A stretch of DNA of 58,175 nt from an uncultured Bacteroidota bacterium (GTDB lineage Bacteria > Bacteroidota > Bacteroidia > Chitinophagales > Chitinophagaceae): positions 1 to 58,175 of the forward strand of contig CAIYTT010000141.1 in the NCBI GenBank assembly GCA_903929195.1, given 5' to 3'. The translations under genes were made by a program, and so were the position numbers. Below are positions 52,770-58,175 of this stretch, piece after piece. Numbering within the stretch: the first letter of the stretch is position 1; each line of letters opens with the position of its first letter. Under the pieces are notes generated by a model. That model saw only the letters and a list, made by a program, of their open reading frames with translations. It had not been told where the DNA came from and did no database searches.

Positions 52770-54749
52770 ATGCTGCAATATTACTGCGATTCACTTACTT
52801 CTTACAAACGTTTAAATACCAAAGAAGTAAAAATTGGTAACCTGCTTTTAGGCAATAATAACCCTATACGCATACAAACAATGACTACTACAAATACGAT
52901 GGATACAGATGCTACTGTTGCCCAAAGTATAAAATGTATTCATGCCGGTGCCGAGCTTATACGCATAACTGCACCCAGCAAAAACGAAGCTGAAAACTTA
53001 TTACACATTAAGAATAAATTAAGTAATATGGGCTATTCTACACCTATTATTGCTGATATACATTTTACACCCAATGCTGCTGAAATAGCTGCAAGAATAG
53101 TAGAAAAAGTAAGAATTAATCCGGGTAATTATGTTGACAAAAAACGATTTGATTTATTAGAATATAACGATACCGAATATAATGCCGAAATAGAACGAAT
53201 AGCAGAAAGGTTTATTCCTTTGGTGCAAATTTGCAAAAACTATGGCACGGCTATGCGTATAGGTACGAATCATGGTTCGCTTAGCGACCGGATAATGAGC
53301 AGATACGGAGATACACCAATGGGAATGGTAGAAAGTGCTATGGAGTTTTTGAGAATAGCCAGAGGCGAAAATTATCATCAGATTCTATTGAGTATGAAAT
53401 CTAGTAATCCGCTTGTTATGGTGCAGGCTTATAGGTTATTAGTAAGTAAAATGGATGAAGAATTCGGTGAGTGTTACCCCTTACATTTAGGCGTTACTGA
53501 GGCAGGAGACGGAGAAGATGGTAGAATAAAAAGTGCAATAGGTATTTGTTCTTTATTAGAAGATGGCATTGGGGATACTATAAGGGTATCGCTAACAGAA
53601 GACCCCGAATTTGAAATACCAGTATGTAAAGACATTGTAGCACGATATACAAATAGAAAACAAGCTAATGCATTGCCTAACGATAATATTGTATTACCCT
53701 ATAATCCCTTTCAATATAAACGCAGAGAAACCAATATTATAGAAAATACCGGTAATCATACAGTTCCTGTTGTTATTGCAGAATTTAGTAATAAAGAATT
53801 AATTATGCCTAATGACTTAAATGCGATAGGTTATAGTTATAATCCTATTACTGATAAATGGACGATTAGCGATGCAGCAGCAGATTTTATTTATACAGGC
53901 AATAACATATTAAATTTCAATCTACCCGGCACACTTAAAATAATAGCTAATTACGAAACATGGTTGCCACTAAAAGACAAAACAAAATATTTGCCATTAC
54001 TCAATTTTACTACCTATAAAACACATAGAAATGAAATTGATGGCACTCTATTTTTACTACTTACTATTAAAGAAGACTGCCAACAGGTTATAGAATACAT
54101 TAAAAATGATAAAAATGTTATTTTAATAATAAGCAACACAGATGCTACAATGTGTGGAATACGTACTGTTTTCAGTAAATTATTAAATGAAAATATTTTC
54201 TGCCCTGTAATTCTAAAAATAGAAAGCCTAAAACCTACTGTAGATGAGCAATTAATAGATTTATCTACTGTAAGCGGTGGCTTATTGTTAGATGGCTTTG
54301 GGGATGGTATCTGGTTTAAGAATAAGGAGGGTATATTGCACAATGCACAAGTGAGTGGCAGAACATATATGCCTGTTGTAAATTATACACAGTTTTTAAA
54401 TAATACAGCTTTTTCTATTTTGCAAGCCACACGTACACGCATAAGTAAAACAGAATATATAAGTTGCCCAAGTTGTGGGCGCACCTTATTCGACCTACAA
54501 GAAACGACTGGTAAAATACGTGCAGCAACCCATCATTTAAAGGGTGTAAAAATTGCTATAATGGGGTGTATTGTTAATGGCCCGGGAGAAATGGCAGATG
54601 CTGATTTTGGTTATGTAGGCAGTGGACAAGGAAAAATTACACTTTATAAGGGCAAAGAGGTAGTAAAAAAGAATATACCCCATGAAATTGCAGTATCTGA
54701 ATTAATAGATTTATTGAAAAATAGTGGTGTATGGATTGAAAAACAATAA
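52770..54749 (+). CDS. ispG: 4-hydroxy-3-methylbut-2-enyl diphosphate synthase, long form
   Basis: A 659-residue iron-sulfur enzyme of the MEP isoprenoid pathway that converts MEcPP to HMBPP. The N-terminal TIM barrel begins IRIQTMTTTNTMDTDATVA and includes IIADIHFTPNAAEIAARI and RIGTNHGSLSDRIMSRYG. The C-terminal domain holds the 4Fe-4S ligands: CPSCG near residue 565 and GCIVNGPGEMADADFGYVG near 600. Between them an insert domain of ~270 residues makes this the long, plant- and Bacteroidota-like form; short bacterial IspG is ~370-410 residues. The insert contains no extra motif that I can name. Confidence 0.96.
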   Translation: MLQYYCDSLTSYKRLNTKEVKIGNLLLGNNNPIRIQTMTTTNTMDTDATVAQSIKCIHAGAELIRITAPSKNEAENLLHIKNKLSNMGYSTPIIADIHFTPNAAEIAARIVEKVRINPGNYVDKKRFDLLEYNDTEYNAEIERIAERFIPLVQICKNYGTAMRIGTNHGSLSDRIMSRYGDTPMGMVESAMEFLRIARGENYHQILLSMKSSNPLVMVQAYRLLVSKMDEEFGECYPLHLGVTEAGDGEDGRIKSAIGICSLLEDGIGDTIRVSLTEDPEFEIPVCKDIVARYTNRKQANALPNDNIVLPYNPFQYKRRETNIIENTGNHTVPVVIAEFSNKELIMPNDLNAIGYSYNPITDKWTISDAAADFIYTGNNILNFNLPGTLKIIANYETWLPLKDKTKYLPLLNFTTYKTHRNEIDGTLFLLLTIKEDCQQVIEYIKNDKNVILIISNTDATMCGIRTVFSKLLNENIFCPVILKIESLKPTVDEQLIDLSTVSGGLLLDGFGDGIWFKNKEGILHNAQVSGRTYMPVVNYTQFLNNTAFSILQATRTRISKTEYISCPSCGRTLFDLQETTGKIRAATHHLKGVKIAIMGCIVNGPGEMADADFGYVGSGQGKITLYKGKEVVKKNIPHEIAVSELIDLLKNSGVWIEKQ

Positions 54750-54856
54750 TTTTATATGTTTAATCACTCTATCTTTTTACTTTGCATTTGTTTTTTGTCC
54801 TTATTTTCAATTTTATATTAAAAAAACGATTATACTATTCGTTCTAATTTATATAT

Positions 54857-55480
54857 ATGGGTATTCATTTTAAGTATGTTTTTTTTGTGGTTATCTTGTT
54901 TTCTTGTGGAGAAAAGGCTATTGGGCAGGACATAATATCGTTTAAAGACACCATTAATACCTATAATGCCTACCGTATAAAAACAGATAAAATTGCAATG
55001 AAAACGTTAGGTGCTTGGGGAATTGCAAACATAGCAGTTGGTAGTATCGGTTATTTTACAAGTAATAACAATAATGAATGGCGGTACTTTAATGCTACAA
55101 ACGCAGCAAGTGGAATAATAAATGCTGCAATAGCCGGCATAACATTAAACAGTATAAGTAAAGAAGCAGATATGAAACTGAATCCTAAACAGTATTACAA
55201 GTTATATATAGCAGATAAACAACAATTTTTATTAAATGCAGGTATTGATGTTGTATTAATAGGCAGTTCGTTATTCTTGATGCAACAAGGCAAAAATGAC
55301 ATAAAAAATAGCGATTTATACAATGGTATAGGTAAGTCTATTGTAATACAAGGGGTATTCAGGTTGATGCTCGATGATCTTATATATACCATGCATTTAC
55401 GCAATAATAGTAAATGGGTGCAAATAATGCACGAAATTAATATAAGTAATTATGGCATAGGGTTAAACCATAGAATATAG
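54857..55480 (+). CDS. Exported or membrane protein, DUF6992-like
   Basis: A 207-residue protein with an N-terminal hydrophobic signal (HFKYVFFVVILFSCGEKA; a lipobox-like FSCG is possible). Two to three further hydrophobic segments follow: LGAWGIANIAVGSIGYFTS, ASGIINAAIAGITLN and LNAGIDVVLIGSSLFLMQQ. The pattern resembles Bacteroidota proteins I recall as DUF6992, whose function is unknown to me. The C-terminus is polar with repeated Asn/Ile. It lies 107 bp downstream of ispG without an obvious shared promoter. Confidence 0.6.
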   Translation: MGIHFKYVFFVVILFSCGEKAIGQDIISFKDTINTYNAYRIKTDKIAMKTLGAWGIANIAVGSIGYFTSNNNNEWRYFNATNAASGIINAAIAGITLNSISKEADMKLNPKQYYKLYIADKQQFLLNAGIDVVLIGSSLFLMQQGKNDIKNSDLYNGIGKSIVIQGVFRLMLDDLIYTMHLRNNSKWVQIMHEINISNYGIGLNHRI

Positions 55481-55586
55481 CACAATAAATATTATTTGGG
55501 TTTCTTATAAAGTTAATGAAGGCATAATGTTAATTAATTTGTATTCTAAAAAAATGCACTTATTTTTGAAATTCAAAAAATATTTT

Positions 55587-58172
55587 ATGAAGAAAATTAC
55601 ACTACTTTTCTCCTTTTTAGTGCTTGCTGCTATTACTTATGGCAAGGCTGTATCTGTAAATACAGCAAAAACAGTAGGGTTTAATTGCCTTTTGCAAAAA
55701 GGGACTACCAACCTGACTACTCCAAACGACCTATCATTGGTTTATACTTATGGTAGCCCTAATGCATTATTTTATGTATTTGGCAATAAAGAATGCTTTG
55801 TATTAGTAGCTGCTGATGATGCAGTTTTGCCAATATTAGGCTACTCAAAAGAACGAGGCTTTACATTTGATAATATGCCAACCAACGTATCTGGATGGTT
55901 AGAAAATTATGGTAATCAAATAGATTTTGTAATAAAAAATAATATAACAGCTACAAACGAAATTACAGCTAAATGGACCAATCTATTGAATAATACAAAA
56001 GACAAAAATGCAGCCAGAACAACCTCTGTAAGTCCATTATTGACTACAATTTGGAATCAGTCGCCCTATTATAATGATGACTGTCCTTATGATTACAGTG
56101 CGGGTGAAAGAACCGTTACTGGTTGTGTGGCTACAGCAACTGCACAAGTTATGAAATTTTGGAATTGGCCTGCACACGGTGTAGATATGCATTCTTATTC
56201 TACCTCTTCTTATGGTACATTATCTGCCGATTTTGGTAGTACAACTTATAACTGGACTGCAATGCCCAATGAAGTTACGAGTACCAATCCATCTGTTGCA
56301 ACTTTATTATACCATGTTGGTGTAGCTGTAGATATGAATTATGGTCCGGCTTCTACAGGAGGCAGTGGCGCTTATGTTATTATTCATGGTTGCCCAGTAA
56401 CTAATAATGCAGAATATGCGTTAAAAACGTATTTTAACTACGACCCATCAATGCATGGCGAAAACAGAGCATCGTATAGTGATGGCACTTGGATAAGTAT
56501 GCTGGAAACAGATTTAGATGCTGGTCGCCCGATAATTTATGATGGTCATGGCACATCAGGCGGACATTGTTTTGTCTTTGACGGGTACGATGTATCAAAT
56601 AATTTTCATGTAAACTGGGGTTGGGATGGTTCAGATGACGGTTATTTTGTTATAGATGCATTAAATCCGGGTACCTTAGGTATTGGTGGCGGTGCAGGCG
56701 GCTTTAATAGTGGTCAACAAGCTATTTTTGGTGTAAAGCCAAATTCAACAAGTACTACTCCAACTTTAGCTTTATATGATTATGTTTATTTTTCTGCGTC
56801 TGTAATCAATTATGGTGCTGCATTTACTATACTTAGCAATGTTTATAATACAGGAACATCAACTTTTACAGGCGATTTTTGTGCAGCAGCATTCGACTCA
56901 GCAACAGGTACATTTATTACCATGATAGATTCGGTTATGGGTTCAAGTTTGCCTTCATCCTATTCTACCGGTACACTTACTTTTTCGGCTACATCGGGTT
57001 TATTAGCTATGTTACCGGGTGCTTATTCAATTGGCATTTTTTACCGCACTACAGGTGGTAGTTGGGTAGCTGTACCCGACAACCCGCCCTATTACAATTT
57101 TGAACCTATGAATGTTGTTAACCATAATTATTTGGAGTTAACTGCCGCAATGTCGCCAACACCAACACCATTTGTGCTAGGTAGCTCTGCTTCTGTTACT
57201 TTGAATGTGGGTAATTACGGGTCTTCAACATTTACAGGCAGCTTAGATTTGTCCTTATATAACTTAGACGGTAGTTATAATTCAACTATACAAACCATGA
57301 CAGGGCTTACGTTAGCATCAGGATTCATGTTTACAGGGTTACTTAGCTTTTCTACAACTAGTATAACCGCTGCACCCGGTACATACTTATTGGCACTTGA
57401 ATTTAATGACGGTACAGGCTGGTATTTATGTGGTGCAGATTATTATTCTAACCCTATATATGTAACCGTAACTGCACCTGCACCTACACCCGACATTTAT
57501 GAAGTTAATAACACAGCAAGTACTGCTAACGACCTTAGTTCTACCTTAACTTGGGTTTCAGGTTCATCGCACACAGGTACACCGGGTTCTAATTTTCATA
57601 TTGGTACAGACCAAGATTACTATAAAGTTGTTTTGCCTGCCGGTTATAATTATGATATTACAGCTAGGGTAAACGATATTGTAAGCACAGACGATGGGCT
57701 TACATATACTGTAGATGCTGTTTGGTCTTACTCTACTGATGGCGGTACAACATGGTCTAGTGTATATAACGATGTAATGCCGGGTGTAATACACTTGGGT
57801 AGCTTAGCCGGTGGTACGGTTATTTTTCATTGTTCACCTGCTTTTGCGGGTAACATAGGTACTTATTTATTTAAAATAAGTAATATTACTCGTACTACAA
57901 GTACTCTGAATTTACAAAATGTTGATTTGACATCGGTTCGCATTTATCCTAATCCTGCTAAAAATTTTATTACAGTAGATTTGACAAGCGCGAATACAGT
58001 TGCAAATAATATAAATATTATGGATATGCAAGGTCGCCTTGTTTATAAAAATGATATAATAAGTAATGGTATTACTGAAATATCACTTAGTGATTTTGCT
58101 GTAGGTATGTATTTTATTGAAATAAATACTGAGGCAGGTATCATCAGAGATAAATTTGTAGTTAGAAAATAA
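55587..58172 (+). CDS. C10-family (streptopain-like) cysteine protease with T9SS type A sorting domain
   Basis: An 861-residue secreted protease. The frame opens at 55527, but ATG at 55587 gives the signal peptide (MKKITLLFSFLVLAAITYGK). Residues ~25-130 resemble the streptopain pro-domain (FVLVAADDAVLPILGYSKER). The C10 catalytic domain follows with Cys near 180 in ERTVTGCVATATAQVMKF and His near 326 in GGHCFVFDGYDVSNNFHVNW. Two Ig-like repeats lie at ~400-640, then a PPC-like domain (IYEVNNTASTANDLSS) at ~645-780. The type A sorting domain ends the protein (RIYPNPAKNFITVDL, LSDFAVGMYFIEI). Secreted C10 proteases act on host or environmental proteins. It ends 3 bp before the window edge. Confidence 0.92.
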   Translation: MKKITLLFSFLVLAAITYGKAVSVNTAKTVGFNCLLQKGTTNLTTPNDLSLVYTYGSPNALFYVFGNKECFVLVAADDAVLPILGYSKERGFTFDNMPTNVSGWLENYGNQIDFVIKNNITATNEITAKWTNLLNNTKDKNAARTTSVSPLLTTIWNQSPYYNDDCPYDYSAGERTVTGCVATATAQVMKFWNWPAHGVDMHSYSTSSYGTLSADFGSTTYNWTAMPNEVTSTNPSVATLLYHVGVAVDMNYGPASTGGSGAYVIIHGCPVTNNAEYALKTYFNYDPSMHGENRASYSDGTWISMLETDLDAGRPIIYDGHGTSGGHCFVFDGYDVSNNFHVNWGWDGSDDGYFVIDALNPGTLGIGGGAGGFNSGQQAIFGVKPNSTSTTPTLALYDYVYFSASVINYGAAFTILSNVYNTGTSTFTGDFCAAAFDSATGTFITMIDSVMGSSLPSSYSTGTLTFSATSGLLAMLPGAYSIGIFYRTTGGSWVAVPDNPPYYNFEPMNVVNHNYLELTAAMSPTPTPFVLGSSASVTLNVGNYGSSTFTGSLDLSLYNLDGSYNSTIQTMTGLTLASGFMFTGLLSFSTTSITAAPGTYLLALEFNDGTGWYLCGADYYSNPIYVTVTAPAPTPDIYEVNNTASTANDLSSTLTWVSGSSHTGTPGSNFHIGTDQDYYKVVLPAGYNYDITARVNDIVSTDDGLTYTVDAVWSYSTDGGTTWSSVYNDVMPGVIHLGSLAGGTVIFHCSPAFAGNIGTYLFKISNITRTTSTLNLQNVDLTSVRIYPNPAKNFITVDLTSANTVANNINIMDMQGRLVYKNDIISNGITEISLSDFAVGMYFIEINTEAGIIRDKFVVRK

Positions 58173-58175
58173 TTA

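Overview
The window is a chromosomal segment of an AT-rich member of the Bacteroidota, probably near the Chitinophagales/Sphingobacteriales by gene content; that placement is inference. The phylum call rests on five type IX secretion (T9SS) cargo proteins with A- or B-type C-terminal sorting domains, the gliding lipoprotein GldD, a lipoprotein-type TamA (TamL), batD/batE, the long form of IspG, a PepD dipeptidase, and several promoters of the Bacteroidota TTTG / TAnnTTTG type with no Shine-Dalgarno signal. I see no rRNA, tRNA, CRISPR array, integrase or insertion sequence.

Layout. 1-5.7 kb: tamL, a TPR lipoprotein and the 5' part of rpe on the minus strand, divergent from a SpoU methyltransferase and a DUF4476 protein. 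5.7-16 kb: a SNF2 helicase with two SWIM fingers, a membrane glycosyltransferase-like protein, a T9SS cargo, a CDGSH iron-sulfur protein, anmK and a secreted glycosidase-like lipoprotein. 16-18.3 kb: a universal stress protein, then two tandem, homologous ~90-residue proteins of no family I know and a tiny lipoprotein. 18.2-29 kb: polysaccharide deacetylase, batD-batE without batA/B/C, a large type B T9SS adhesin-like protein, two unknown exported proteins and another T9SS cargo. 29-32 kb: a LiaF-like / DUF4288 / LytS-type kinase / LytTR regulator cluster.

32.3-39.3 kb holds the clearest gene decay: a methyltransferase broken by a frameshift and an amber codon, a short 3' scrap of dnaN and other possible scraps, interspersed with intact genes (transglutaminase-like protein, pepD, an HTH regulator, a CsgG-like protein with a probable barrel, a GlsB-type membrane protein). 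39.3-44.1 kb: an unknown lipoprotein, a DUF1348 protein and gldD, divergent from etfB-etfA and an RmlD-like reductase. 44.1-58.2 kb: an NHL-repeat T9SS protein, dgkA, a TPR protein, a CvfB-like RNA-binding protein, a glycosyltransferase, a CBS protein, an alpha/beta hydrolase, ispG, a small membrane protein and a C10 (streptopain-like) protease carried by T9SS.

Most of the window is ordinary Bacteroidota housekeeping and cell-envelope content. The best candidates for something undescribed are the paired GHGTIKIPLT proteins at 17.3-17.9 kb. The best evidence of genome change is the double-lesion methyltransferase and the dnaN fragment. Long perfect inverted repeats (11-31 bp arms) sit at many gene ends and act as probable terminators.
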